The notes under the pieces are model-generated. The model was not told the DNA's origin, made no database searches, and worked only from the letters and a program-made list of their open reading frames with translations. Below are positions 8,191 through 17,519 of a DNA stretch of 64,000 nucleotides, piece after piece. The stretch's first letter is position 1. Each line of letters opens with the position of its first letter. The DNA is from Sphingobacterium athyrii. Its GTDB lineage: Bacteria; Bacteroidota; Bacteroidia; Sphingobacteriales; Sphingobacteriaceae. A program made the position numbers and the translations under genes. The stretch lies in NCBI RefSeq assembly GCF_003071065.1, contig NZ_QCXX01000009.1, positions 248,001 to 312,000 of the forward strand, written 5' to 3'.

Positions 8191-11181
8191 ATGAAGGGAA
8201 AATTTTTCATTCTTTTCTTGTGCTTGCTATCCTTTGCAGTAAAGTCACAAACGAGTAACCTTCAAGGGAGGGTATTGAATGAAACGGGACGGCCGTTGCC
8301 GGGTGTAACCGTTACCATAAAAGCATCAGGAACCGCAAAGACGACGGACGAAAATGGCCGTTATACAATTGCTGCCAGTAGCGGGCAGGAGCTGATCTTC
8401 TCTTTGATTGGTTTTCATTCCAAAACAATTTTATTTAACGGTGAATCAACTTTAGATATCACGCTTCAGGAAGAAAATAAAGACCTGGAAGAAGTCGTTG
8501 TGATTGGGTATCAGACGATCAAAAAATCGGATCTGACGGGCGCCGTTTCTGTCTTTAACCCGAAGGAGATGAAAAACACCACGGTAACAGGGACTGTAGG
8601 GGATGCTTTGGCGACATTACCCGGGCTCAGTGTACGCACGGCAGGCAATCCGGGAGCAGAGGGTAAGGTTGAGATCCGTGGTACCGGGACATTTGGGTCA
8701 AGCACTCCTTTATATGTCGTCGACGGGGTTGTATCGGGAGCAAACCGGGATTTTAATTTCAATGATATTGAGAGTATCCAGGTACTGAAAGATGCCTCCG
8801 CTGCTGCGATCTATGGTTCTAGGGCCGGGAATGGTGTTATCATCATAACAACCAAACAGGGTAAAGAGGGGCAGATGAAAATCGAACTTTCCTCCCGGGC
8901 CACCGCACAATGGCTGCCACGTTACAATTTAGCCGACCGAAATCTATGGCTAAGTTTGAATGATCTGGCATTTAGCAATGGCAATAGGCAATCGGCCAAC
9001 CATTTCGAGGGCAATACTGATTGGCAGGAAGAGGTATTTAAAACAGGCTGGCTGCAGGATCAACAGATTGCTTTCTCAGGTGGAAGCAAAGAAAGCCGTT
9101 ATTATATTTCGGGTAATTATCAGGCCAACACAGGGACGACGATCGGAACATCCAGTAAACGTTTTACGCTACGCTCCAATATGTCTACTTCACGCAATTT
9201 TGGAGAACATGTCAAATTAAGTATCGGCGAAAATATCGTGCTGAGTAATTTTAATGTACATGAACTCAATACCAATCCCATAGTCGATGTCTATCGTATG
9301 CTGCCAACCATTCCAATCTACGATGAAAATAACGCCGCCAAAGGAGGATATGGTATTGGTGATGGGAATCGGGATGTCACCTTTGGAACCAATCCTTTCG
9401 CCAAAGAGGATTTTGAGCAAACGGAAAATGGCAATCTGCGCACCAGAGGAAATGTATTTACCGAATTGGAATTGTTCAAGTCATTCAAATACCGTTTTAA
9501 TTTTGGCTTTGACCTGAGTAATGATCGTCACATGTATCTTCGAAAAGAAGGTTTCTGGACCTACAACCAACCTTATGATCCTTCCTCCTTAAATAAAAAC
9601 CAGGCACAATACCGTGGGTTGGTGTATGATAATACCTTAGAATATGCGAAAAAGTTTGACAAACATGATGTCTCTGCCGTTGCGGGTATCAGTTATCAAA
9701 CCTCCAATTATGAACAGCTTTGGGGAACGAAAAATAATGTGCTCATGTCGGGAAAAAACTATTTTACCAACTTGGATGCTGCACTGGACAACCCAAAGAC
9801 TGGCAATTATCAAGATCTCGAAAAATTATTTTCTCTCTTTGGCCGGGTTAATTATGCCTATGATGATAAGTATCTGTTTAGTTTTACCATGCGCCGGGAC
9901 GAATCATCCAAGTTTAATCCAGATTATCGGGTGGGCTATTTTCCATCTGTCTCCGCAGGCTGGCGTATAAGTAAAGAAGATTTTTTTCAGGTACCTTGGA
10001 TCAATGATTTAAAGTTGCGCGCCAATTATGGTGTTTTGGGTACTTCCAATATAGGTGTTTGGGACTGGGTTTCTTTCATCAATGTATTTCCGCAGGTCGC
10101 TTTTGGAATTGATCAGACCGTTCAAAACGGGATGACCCAAGTTAAACTGGCCAATGCCGATCTCAAATGGGAGAAGGTCGCGCAGTTGAATGCCGGATTT
10201 GATGCCCAGCTATTCTCCCATAAGCTCAATCTATCCCTGGATTATTTTATCAAAGAAACCAAAGATGTATTGACACCGATGCAAATCTTGATGGCTACAG
10301 GCAACAACGGCGGAAATCCTTATGTGAATGCTGCCTCCCTACGCAATACAGGTATCGAACTTGCAACGCAATGGCGTGATAATATTGGTGAATTTGGTTA
10401 TCAGATCGGCGTCAATGCATCCTATATCAAGAATAAGATCCTCAAATTAGGATATGACAAAAAGGAGTTTACGCAATGGGATACAAAATCCAAAGTTGGT
10501 AGCTCCATCGGTAACTGGTATCTGATCAAAACGGATGGTCTTTTCCGTTCAGACGAAGAAGTACAGGCCTATAAAAATAGCCAAGGACAACTGATTCAGC
10601 CGAATGCCAAACCAGGTGATGTTAAATATATTGACTTTAACGATGATGGACAGATTACAGATGCCGATCGGCAGTATTTAGGACGAAGCATACCATTATA
10701 TCAATTGGGGATGAATCTAGGCCTAGAGTACAAAGGTTTCGATTTTCAGGTACAATTGACAGGAGCATTTGGCTTCAAATCCTTTAATGGGCCACGCAGT
10801 GCGTACGACCGTTTTGACGACAATTCAAACTACCGTGCCGATTATGATCCTTGGACTCCAGAAAATCCCAATGCCAAAGACCCGCGTCCTATTTATGCGG
10901 ATTCCCGAAATGTTCGCGGCGATCAAGACCGATGGTTGGAGAATGGAAATTATGTTAAGGTCAGGCAGCTCGCTTTAGGGTATAACCTGCCGCGTACGTT
11001 GTTAGGAAAGACCTTGAAGCAGGTTCGGTTTTATGTTAATGCACAGAACCTGATCACCTTTACCTCCTATCGTGGGCTGGATCCCGAATTTTTGAATGGC
11101 AATATTTGGGATCGAAGCTATGATGGTGGCGCATTTCCAAATGCCAAAGGTTTCACTTTCGGAGCCCAAATTACTTTTTAA
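8191..11181 (+). CDS. SusC/RagA TonB-linked outer-membrane transporter (PUL1)
   Basis: The 996-residue protein has a signal peptide (residues 1-20), a carboxypeptidase-regulatory-like domain (LQGRVLNETGRPLPGVTVTI), a TonB-box-like EEVVVIGYQ at about residue 100, a plug domain ending in the SusC signature (LKDASAAAIYGSRAGNGVIIITTK), and a long 22-strand barrel with the SusC/RagA C-terminus (VRFYVNAQNLITFT, FGAQITF). There is no STN domain, which fits HTCS rather than sigma/anti-sigma control. It imports oligosaccharides with its SusD partner, whose gene starts 18 bases after this stop. ATG 8191 gives the correct signal peptide; the frame extends upstream to 8131. Confidence 0.95.
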   Translation: MKGKFFILFLCLLSFAVKSQTSNLQGRVLNETGRPLPGVTVTIKASGTAKTTDENGRYTIAASSGQELIFSLIGFHSKTILFNGESTLDITLQEENKDLEEVVVIGYQTIKKSDLTGAVSVFNPKEMKNTTVTGTVGDALATLPGLSVRTAGNPGAEGKVEIRGTGTFGSSTPLYVVDGVVSGANRDFNFNDIESIQVLKDASAAAIYGSRAGNGVIIITTKQGKEGQMKIELSSRATAQWLPRYNLADRNLWLSLNDLAFSNGNRQSANHFEGNTDWQEEVFKTGWLQDQQIAFSGGSKESRYYISGNYQANTGTTIGTSSKRFTLRSNMSTSRNFGEHVKLSIGENIVLSNFNVHELNTNPIVDVYRMLPTIPIYDENNAAKGGYGIGDGNRDVTFGTNPFAKEDFEQTENGNLRTRGNVFTELELFKSFKYRFNFGFDLSNDRHMYLRKEGFWTYNQPYDPSSLNKNQAQYRGLVYDNTLEYAKKFDKHDVSAVAGISYQTSNYEQLWGTKNNVLMSGKNYFTNLDAALDNPKTGNYQDLEKLFSLFGRVNYAYDDKYLFSFTMRRDESSKFNPDYRVGYFPSVSAGWRISKEDFFQVPWINDLKLRANYGVLGTSNIGVWDWVSFINVFPQVAFGIDQTVQNGMTQVKLANADLKWEKVAQLNAGFDAQLFSHKLNLSLDYFIKETKDVLTPMQILMATGNNGGNPYVNAASLRNTGIELATQWRDNIGEFGYQIGVNASYIKNKILKLGYDKKEFTQWDTKSKVGSSIGNWYLIKTDGLFRSDEEVQAYKNSQGQLIQPNAKPGDVKYIDFNDDGQITDADRQYLGRSIPLYQLGMNLGLEYKGFDFQVQLTGAFGFKSFNGPRSAYDRFDDNSNYRADYDPWTPENPNAKDPRPIYADSRNVRGDQDRWLENGNYVKVRQLALGYNLPRTLLGKTLKQVRFYVNAQNLITFTSYRGLDPEFLNGNIWDRSYDGGAFPNAKGFTFGAQITF

Positions 11182-11199
11182 ACCTAATTTTTGAACGCA

Positions 11200-12759
11200 A
11201 TGAAAAAGCTACTCTATATTTTATTGGCGGCGAGCCTGATGCAAGCCTGCAAAGTGGATGTGGAAAATCCCAATACCATTACTGTTAAGACCTATTGGAA
11301 AACCGAACAGGATGCAGTACGTGGGGTCAACGCAGTGTACAATATGTTCTATAAACCGGGTACCTTTAGCCGCTGGATGTGGTTTCGTTTGGATCTTACC
11401 TCAGATGAAGGATTTAGTCAAAGTCCCTGGGCCGAACTTAAAGAATGGACACAGTTTCGGTACAATAACTACAACTTCTGGGAAGGAAATGCCTGGACCT
11501 ATCGCGATTGCTACGAGGCTATTTTCCGGGCAAATCAAGTGCTGCATTATACCCCAGATATTACATTTGCCAATCCATCTGATCAAGGACCGATTCTTGG
11601 ACAAGCCTATTTCTTGCGGGGACTATATTACTACTACCTTGCGCTATTATGGGGTGGTACCAATCCCAGCCTTCCAATTGTATTGGAGCCTTCAACCCCG
11701 GGAATTCAACCGGAAGGCCATACCGAAGCGGATGTTTATGCGCAGGCAATCGCAGACTTTAGTAAAGCAGCAAGCTTATTGCCCGAAGTATGGGGCAGTT
11801 CCGAAAAAGGAAGGGCAACTAAGGGCGCGGCATTGGCTTTTCGGGCAAAATCATATATGCAACTACATCAATGGAATGAAGCAAAGTCAGATTTGGCTTG
11901 GCTGGTAACAGGCGCCGGAAAGGGCTATTATAATTTGACAGCCAATTATTTTGATAATTTCGATAAAGCGAAAGAGAATAATGTGGAATCTGTTTTTGAG
12001 ATCCAATATTCAGACGCCAATCCCTCCCCGGCGGGCGATGGTGATTTAGACGTGGGCCCCAACCTAGGCTTGAACCGTGGACAATTTTTTGCCCCTCCGG
12101 GCATTGGTTGGACAGATGGTGAACTTCGGCCCTGGTTAGTTGATGCATTTAAGAAAGAAAAGAATATGGCCAATGGATTTGATATACGGTTGCGGTATAC
12201 GGCATTTTATAATGGTATGCAGGACGACTTTCCGAATAATAACAAAATCTATCGATTGACAAGTGATGCGGCCCAGTGGAGTAACTGGCCGGGACGTGTC
12301 TTTTTTAGAAAATATGGGTCTGATTACTTCCGTGATTTTGATGACTATTACAATCCAACAAATGTGCGGTTAATTCGTTTTTCCGACGTGTTGTTAATGT
12401 ACGCAGAATGCATTGCAGCCTCAAATGGTTCACTGACGGAGGCTGTCGCGCTTGTCGACCGTGTACGTGAACGTGTAAATATGCCAAAATTAGCTTTAAA
12501 TTACCCCGGTGCAACTACCGATAAAACCGCATTCCTGAAAAGATTGCAGACCGAAAGGGTATTGGAACTGGCTACAGAAGGACATCGCTGGGCAGATCTA
12601 AAACGTTGGGGGTTGGTAGATTCACAAGAAGGACTTGCCGAATTGAAACAAAGGGATGCCGATTTTAATAATTTTACCCTAGGGAAACATCGTTCGCTAC
12701 CGATTCCCTCAGATGAGGTCAACAATAATCCAAATGTAAAGCAAAACCCAAATTATTAA
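11200..12759 (+). CDS. SusD/RagB surface glycan-binding lipoprotein (PUL1)
   Basis: The 519-residue protein starts with a lipoprotein signal (MQAC, acyl-Cys near residue 17) and carries the TPR-like SusD fold. Features include the N-terminal segment with TYWKTEQDAVRGVNAVY, the helix block GQAYFLRGLYYYYL, and the C-terminal SusD signature (FSDVLLMYAE, TERVLELATEGHRWADLKRW, LPIPSDEVNNNPNVKQNPNY). It should sit as a lid on the SusC barrel encoded immediately upstream and capture oligosaccharides. ATG 11200 is preferred over TTG 11191. Confidence 0.94.
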   Translation: MKKLLYILLAASLMQACKVDVENPNTITVKTYWKTEQDAVRGVNAVYNMFYKPGTFSRWMWFRLDLTSDEGFSQSPWAELKEWTQFRYNNYNFWEGNAWTYRDCYEAIFRANQVLHYTPDITFANPSDQGPILGQAYFLRGLYYYYLALLWGGTNPSLPIVLEPSTPGIQPEGHTEADVYAQAIADFSKAASLLPEVWGSSEKGRATKGAALAFRAKSYMQLHQWNEAKSDLAWLVTGAGKGYYNLTANYFDNFDKAKENNVESVFEIQYSDANPSPAGDGDLDVGPNLGLNRGQFFAPPGIGWTDGELRPWLVDAFKKEKNMANGFDIRLRYTAFYNGMQDDFPNNNKIYRLTSDAAQWSNWPGRVFFRKYGSDYFRDFDDYYNPTNVRLIRFSDVLLMYAECIAASNGSLTEAVALVDRVRERVNMPKLALNYPGATTDKTAFLKRLQTERVLELATEGHRWADLKRWGLVDSQEGLAELKQRDADFNNFTLGKHRSLPIPSDEVNNNPNVKQNPNY

Positions 12760-12786
12760 TGGCTAGGCCGTATAAACTTTATAGGA

Positions 12787-13743
12787 ATGAAAAAACTAAT
12801 TTATATCTGTTTACTGTTGCTATTTTCACTTTATAGTTTCAGCTGCTCAAAATCCGAAAAGAGTGATTTTTTATTTGAACCAGCCGTGCCATTGGGCGAT
12901 CCATTTATTCTTTTATATGAAGGCACCTATTACGCTTACGGGACAAATGCCGAAAATGGTATCGAAGTGTATACTTCGGATGATCTTCGTTATTGGAGCA
13001 AATCCAATACACTGGCATTGAAAGGTGAGGATTCCTGGGGTGGACGTTGGTTCTGGGCGCCAGAAATCTACTATATCAAGGATAAAAAGAAGTTTTATAT
13101 GTATTACAGCGCTAATGAACATATTTGTGTTGCGACGTCAGATTCCCCGTTGGGACCCTTTCTTCAAGAGCCAAAAACACCCATGCTAGCAAGTGAAAAG
13201 GCCATCGACAATAGCCTGTTTATCGACAATGATGGCACAGCCTATCTCTATTTTGTCCGTTTTAATAATGGGTCGGCCGTGTGGTCGGCGCAACTTGCTG
13301 CTGACCTGAAAACGATCAATGATAACACCCTGAAACAGCATATCGTGGTATCACAGGAATGGGAAAAAGTGTGGGGACTGGTTAATGAAGGTCCGTTTGT
13401 CATTAAACATAATAACCTATATTACATGACCTATTCGGCAAATAGTTACGAAAGTCAGCGTTACGGTATTGGCTTGGCCACGGCAAGTTCCCCCACGGGG
13501 CCATGGACAAAATATGCTGGCAACCCAATTCTGCAGCTGCCTGCGGATTTAGTCGGTGTCGGCCATAATGCACTTTTTCTGGATAAGGAAGGGAAGCTCA
13601 AAATCGTCTTCCATGCGCATCACAACAAAGATAGTATCCATCCACGGGCCATGTATATTGCAGATGTTAGTTGGACAACGGATGCGGTTCCCCTCATGAA
13701 GATATCCAGCGAAATTATCCGTCCGAAAATAAAAAGAAAATAA
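12787..13743 (+). CDS. GH43-family glycosidase lipoprotein (PUL1)
   Basis: The 318-residue protein is a lipoprotein (SFSC, Cys20) with a single five-bladed beta-propeller of the GH43 clan. The three catalytic carboxylates can be placed: Asp38 in LGDPFIL (base), Asp141 in KAIDNSLF (pKa modulator) and Glu201 in VNEGPFV (acid). The blade motif WAPEIYYI is also present. GH43 enzymes are mostly alpha-L-arabinofuranosidases or beta-xylosidases; the exact activity cannot be read from sequence. It follows susD by 27 bases and is probably displayed on the cell surface. Confidence 0.88.
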   Translation: MKKLIYICLLLLFSLYSFSCSKSEKSDFLFEPAVPLGDPFILLYEGTYYAYGTNAENGIEVYTSDDLRYWSKSNTLALKGEDSWGGRWFWAPEIYYIKDKKKFYMYYSANEHICVATSDSPLGPFLQEPKTPMLASEKAIDNSLFIDNDGTAYLYFVRFNNGSAVWSAQLAADLKTINDNTLKQHIVVSQEWEKVWGLVNEGPFVIKHNNLYYMTYSANSYESQRYGIGLATASSPTGPWTKYAGNPILQLPADLVGVGHNALFLDKEGKLKIVFHAHHNKDSIHPRAMYIADVSWTTDAVPLMKISSEIIRPKIKRK

Positions 13744-13794
13744 ACCAGCAAAATGTATATAGCCAGAAATGGGTACTCAAAAACAATCATTCGA

Positions 13795-15804
13795 ATGAAA
13801 AAACACTTTTTAATTTCCTTATTACTAGCCGCAAACGCATATGCCTTGAGGGCGCAGGAGATGAGCCAGGCGATCCTATTAAAGTCGCCCGGCAATCCGG
13901 CCAAACGTTTTGAATTACTTGACAAAGGTGGGCAGACACTGGAATCCACGGAGACCATGCCTGTTGACGTGACGCAGACTGTCGTCAAAAATGAGGGAAA
14001 AACTATTGTAAAGGTAGTTTTGACCGCCAAAGAACGTGTGTACTTTAATTTTGAAAAGACATTTAAAATTAAAAAATATACACATGCCGAAAGCGAGTTT
14101 CTGATGCCGGGTTTTTGGTACCATAAAAATTTGCGTTCACCGCAGGAAGCCCCTTCTTTTAAATCCAGCGATAGCTGGCAGGTAAGGGAAGATCGCCTTA
14201 GTACACCTTTGACCGGCGTTTTCAATGCGGCATCCCATACTTATTATACTGTTATTCGATTAGATAAAATAAACCAGGATGCCTTGACCACACATCAAGG
14301 TGGAGAGGTGATTTTAAGTGGTAAAACTGATCTTGGATTTACTGGATTTAAAAATGTGGATGGAGCCTCAGCTTTGGTATTTGGCTTTCCTTATCACGAA
14401 GCACCTAAGACTTATCTCCGAAAATTGACCTTAGCTCCCGAGGTTGTTACCTTTGAAAAACTTGAAAAAGGTGAAACAAGACAGCTTTCCTGGGAGATCA
14501 ACGAAGGTAAAGCCGATAATTATGGTGATTTTGTATCCAAGGTATGGACTTATTCCTACGACAGACAGAAGCCGTCGAAGTTTACGACTGCTTATACTCC
14601 GGATCAAGCCAAAGATATTTTAGCAAATTTCTTTAAGGAGAGTTATGTCGGTGAAAAAGAACTAAAATATTATTCAGGAGTACATATGCGGACAGACGAT
14701 TGTAAAAATACCGGATCTGCAGAAGTCGGATTTGTAGGACGTGTGTTGCTCAATGCATACAATGCGCTTGAATATGGAGAAGCCCATGCACAGACTCCAT
14801 TGGTCCGTAACGCTACAGCAATATTTGATAGCTACCTGCAACATGGATTTACAGCAAATGGATTTTTCAGGGAGTTTGTTGATTTTACACACAACAGCGA
14901 AACACAAGAATTCAGTATTCGGAGACAGTCAGAGGGGATCTTTGCGATACTTAACTACCTCAGTTACGAAAAGAAAAGGAGTAGAGAGCATCCTGAATGG
15001 GAACAGCGCGTTAAAAAATTGCTTAGCAACTTCGCCAAGCTCCAGCAGTCGGATGGAAGTTTCCCACGTAAATTTGACGATCAGCTGCAGGTGAAGGATG
15101 GCAGCGGTGGTAGTACACCTTCAGCGACAGTGCCTTTGGTTATGGCTTCCGTCTATTTTAAACAGGGCGAATATCTTCAACAGGCGCAAAAATCCGCAAG
15201 ATATTTAGAGCGGGAAATCATATCTAAATCGGATTACTTTTCGTCCACCTTGGATGCTAATTGTGAAGATAAGGAAGCCTCATTATATGCTTCTACAGCA
15301 ATGTATTACTTGGCACAGGTAAGTAAAGGAAAAGAGCGGCAACATTATTTGGAGCAGTGCAAGAAAGCAGCTTACTTTTGTCTCACTTGGTACTACACCT
15401 GGGATGTGCCTTTTGCCGCTGGACAAATGCTGGGCGATGTCGGTTTTAAATCCCGCGGCTGGGGAAATGTCTCCGTAGAGAACAACCATATTGATGTTTT
15501 CATCTTTGAATTCGCTGCTGTTCTTGATTGGCTTGCCAAAGAAACCAAGGAACAGCGGCTCGCTGCTTTTTCGAGTGTGATTAAGAGCTCCATGTTACAG
15601 TTGATGCCGGTTAAGGACCATCTTTTCAATATCGCTAAGGTAGGTTATTATCCAGAAGTCGTACAACATACAAATTGGGATTATGGTAAAAATGGAAAAG
15701 GATTTTACAACGATATTTTTGCGCCCGGCTGGACCGTCGCTTCACTCTGGGAGTTGCTAAGCCCATCCAGAACGGAAGATTTTTTGGCCGCAGCGCAAAA
15801 ATAG
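13795..15804 (+). CDS. Secreted alpha/alpha-toroid protein, probable glycan-active enzyme
   Basis: The 669-residue protein has a signal peptide (residues 1-20, ending LRAQ). A beta-rich N-terminal half of about 280 residues is followed by a helical half with repeated hairpins (GRVLLNAYNALEYGE, EGIFAILNYLSY, ASLYASTAMYYLAQVS, FIFEFAAVLDWLAKE) that look like an (alpha/alpha)6 barrel. Conserved-looking acidic and aromatic clusters (MRTDDCKNTG, DGSFPRKFDD, WYYTWDVPFAAGQ, WGNVSVENNHID) could form an active site. I cannot assign it to a numbered glycoside hydrolase or lyase family. Its place as the last gene of the susCD-GH43 operon suggests it acts on the same glycan. ATG 13795 gives the signal peptide. 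Confidence 0.65.
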   Translation: MKKHFLISLLLAANAYALRAQEMSQAILLKSPGNPAKRFELLDKGGQTLESTETMPVDVTQTVVKNEGKTIVKVVLTAKERVYFNFEKTFKIKKYTHAESEFLMPGFWYHKNLRSPQEAPSFKSSDSWQVREDRLSTPLTGVFNAASHTYYTVIRLDKINQDALTTHQGGEVILSGKTDLGFTGFKNVDGASALVFGFPYHEAPKTYLRKLTLAPEVVTFEKLEKGETRQLSWEINEGKADNYGDFVSKVWTYSYDRQKPSKFTTAYTPDQAKDILANFFKESYVGEKELKYYSGVHMRTDDCKNTGSAEVGFVGRVLLNAYNALEYGEAHAQTPLVRNATAIFDSYLQHGFTANGFFREFVDFTHNSETQEFSIRRQSEGIFAILNYLSYEKKRSREHPEWEQRVKKLLSNFAKLQQSDGSFPRKFDDQLQVKDGSGGSTPSATVPLVMASVYFKQGEYLQQAQKSARYLEREIISKSDYFSSTLDANCEDKEASLYASTAMYYLAQVSKGKERQHYLEQCKKAAYFCLTWYYTWDVPFAAGQMLGDVGFKSRGWGNVSVENNHIDVFIFEFAAVLDWLAKETKEQRLAAFSSVIKSSMLQLMPVKDHLFNIAKVGYYPEVVQHTNWDYGKNGKGFYNDIFAPGWTVASLWELLSPSRTEDFLAAAQK

Positions 15805-15841
15805 TAATAGTAATTTTGTAAAGTAGTAGTGTGTTTATATA

Positions 15842-15870
15842 GAAGCCATGTCGTGAGATGTGGCTTTTTA
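15842..15870 (+). terminator. Terminator of PUL1 operon, GTGA loop
   Basis: AGCCATGTC (15844-15852) pairs with GATGTGGCT (15857-15865) using two G-U wobbles around a GTGA tetraloop, followed by five T. It lies 40 bases after the last PUL1 gene. The same sequence, with small changes, recurs at 23866. Confidence 0.75.
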
Positions 15871-15960
15871 TGTACGAAACCTTGTGGGAATAAAAACGCA
15901 ATAAGGCCTTTTTTGATGAATTGTCGACTCCTGCTATTGAGGTATAAATGTCCAGTTAAT

Positions 15961-16014
15961 ATGTTAAGAAAAAAATATGTATTTTTAGCTATATCAATTC
16001 TTACAGCATCATGA
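15961..16014 (+). other. 17-codon leader-like ORF overlapping next gene
   Basis: ATG 15961 opens a 17-residue peptide (MLRKKYVFLAISILTAS) whose TGA overlaps the ATG of the next gene as ATGA. It looks exactly like the start of a lipoprotein signal peptide up to the residue before the acyl-Cys. It may be a translated leader that couples to the downstream start, a relic of an older start, or chance. Confidence 0.3.
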
Positions 16015-16544
16015 TCCGCAATGTTTTAAAGAATATTTTTACCATCATTTCGGTGCTAATCGCCCTGAGTTCATGCAAAAATAAAAAAGCTGAAACATTC
16101 GATGCTCTTCTTACAGCCAAAGAATCCCGGGCGTTTTCGATGCTCGTGGGCGAGAATGGTCTGGAAACAATCAAACTAAATCAGCTGATAGCACAGGAAT
16201 ATGGTCAGGCTTTACATACCATTGATCAACAGGAGCTGGTATTTGATTCCATTATTAACGATATTAAGAAGGCAGACATTGTTGGGCTAGTAGAAGGAAA
16301 AGAAGTTCAGTTAGAAGCTATAAATTACTATAGGTCTTTAAAGGATCTTTTTATGTTTAGTAGAAAAGAAATAGAACAGGAGAAATTAATGCGTAGCGGA
16401 ACAAAGGAACTGCAATATGCTGCACAGGATCAGCTGCTTGTACTTGCCCGAGAAAAACAAATTCGCTATCAACAGGTCTATAAAAGCAGTGAAAAACTTC
16501 ATGCCAAAAAGAAACAATTTGAAGCTGAAAATGGGCTTAAATAA
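16011..16544 (+). CDS. Small lipoprotein, unknown function
   Basis: A 177-residue protein with a lipoprotein signal (LIALSSC, acyl-Cys about residue 22) followed by a largely helical, Gln/Glu/Lys-rich body (for example residues 110-175) likely to form coiled coil. No domain is recognised. It probably sits on the outer membrane facing the periplasm or surface. It stands alone on the plus strand after the PUL1 terminator, with the next gene converging from the right. Confidence 0.65.
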   Translation: MIRNVLKNIFTIISVLIALSSCKNKKAETFDALLTAKESRAFSMLVGENGLETIKLNQLIAQEYGQALHTIDQQELVFDSIINDIKKADIVGLVEGKEVQLEAINYYRSLKDLFMFSRKEIEQEKLMRSGTKELQYAAQDQLLVLAREKQIRYQQVYKSSEKLHAKKKQFEAENGLK

Positions 16545-16825
16545 GATGTTATTAAACGCCTTTATCTAAATCGAGCATAGCGGCAGTGCCGTTTTGATTA
16601 GGCGAAGTGGTCATGTTAACGGTCCGGTTTCGTTTACTTAACTTGAGTACCCTTTCTAGTCTTGGACGATTGAATCGCTGGAGAAGAATTGAATAGACAT
16701 GCAGAATGATATTAATAACAAAAGTGACAATGATTTCGTAACTCCGTATTTGAACGCAACAAAAGCATTAAAACCCAGGTCTGCACGGTTTTTTTAGGTT
16801 ATTCGATCGAGCTTTTATATATTAA

Positions 16826-17350
16826 TCAACTGCTCCATTCTTCTTTTAGTATTGCCATAATAAGTTTATCATGAAATTTATTGTCTCTATAGCATGCTTG
16901 GCGCATCTTGCCCTCGAATTTGAAACCTGCATTCGTGTATGCTTTCACAGCAGCATAGTTGGGTTCAGAAACAGTAAGCATAATGCGATTGAGGTTCAGT
17001 TCTTCAAATCCACTGGCAACAATTAGTTGCGTTACTTGAGAGCCTATACCTTTCCCCCATTGATTGCGGTCTCCTATAAAGATAAAATACTCGCCAAGCT
17101 TGTTTGCGGTCGAAATATTACAGATCCCAGCATAGCCAATAAGTGTATTTGAATTAGCGAGAAAAATGCCCCGGTTATAATTTTTTGAATCGTTGACCAC
17201 AGAGATAAACCATTTATCGATTGCTTCTCTCGTATTTAAAGATTGAAATAAAGAAAGTGAATATTTAATAGCGTCGGGATCGTTGAGCCAGGTATAAAAT
17301 GATGTGACATCCTGGATTGATAGGGGCTTCAAAATTATTGCTGTGTCCAT
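16826..17350 (-). CDS. GNAT acetyltransferase, RimJ/RimL type
   Basis: A 174-residue single-domain GNAT protein. The order is N-terminal LKPLSIQDVTSFYTWLNDPD, the central strand/loop (LIGYAGICNI), the acetyl-CoA pyrophosphate loop QWGKGIGSQ, and the C-terminal AVKAYTNAGFKFEGKMRQACYRDNKFHD typical of the RimL/Acetyltransf_3 group. These enzymes acetylate N-terminal or small-molecule amines; the substrate here is unknown. The about 280 bases to its right-hand neighbour gene (16545-16825) hold nothing recognisable. Confidence 0.85.
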   Translation of the reverse strand: MDTAIILKPLSIQDVTSFYTWLNDPDAIKYSLSLFQSLNTREAIDKWFISVVNDSKNYNRGIFLANSNTLIGYAGICNISTANKLGEYFIFIGDRNQWGKGIGSQVTQLIVASGFEELNLNRIMLTVSEPNYAAVKAYTNAGFKFEGKMRQACYRDNKFHDKLIMAILKEEWSS

Positions 17351-17519
17351 TTATTTGATATTTTTTCTCGCATTAATAATCAGTTATTAATACTTAAGGA
17401 ACATTTTTCAATTCTAAATGTAAAAAATAGTTCGATTTCTTACAATAGAAAGTAATGTCGACATGTTTAAAAATAATAGAATATTTTATCTCTTCTCAAC
17501 ATCGGTCGGACTGCTTTGA

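Noticed and set aside
11258..11908. 216-residue ORF in another frame within susD
   Set aside because: It is a shadow of the well-supported SusD reading frame and has no start context or domain.
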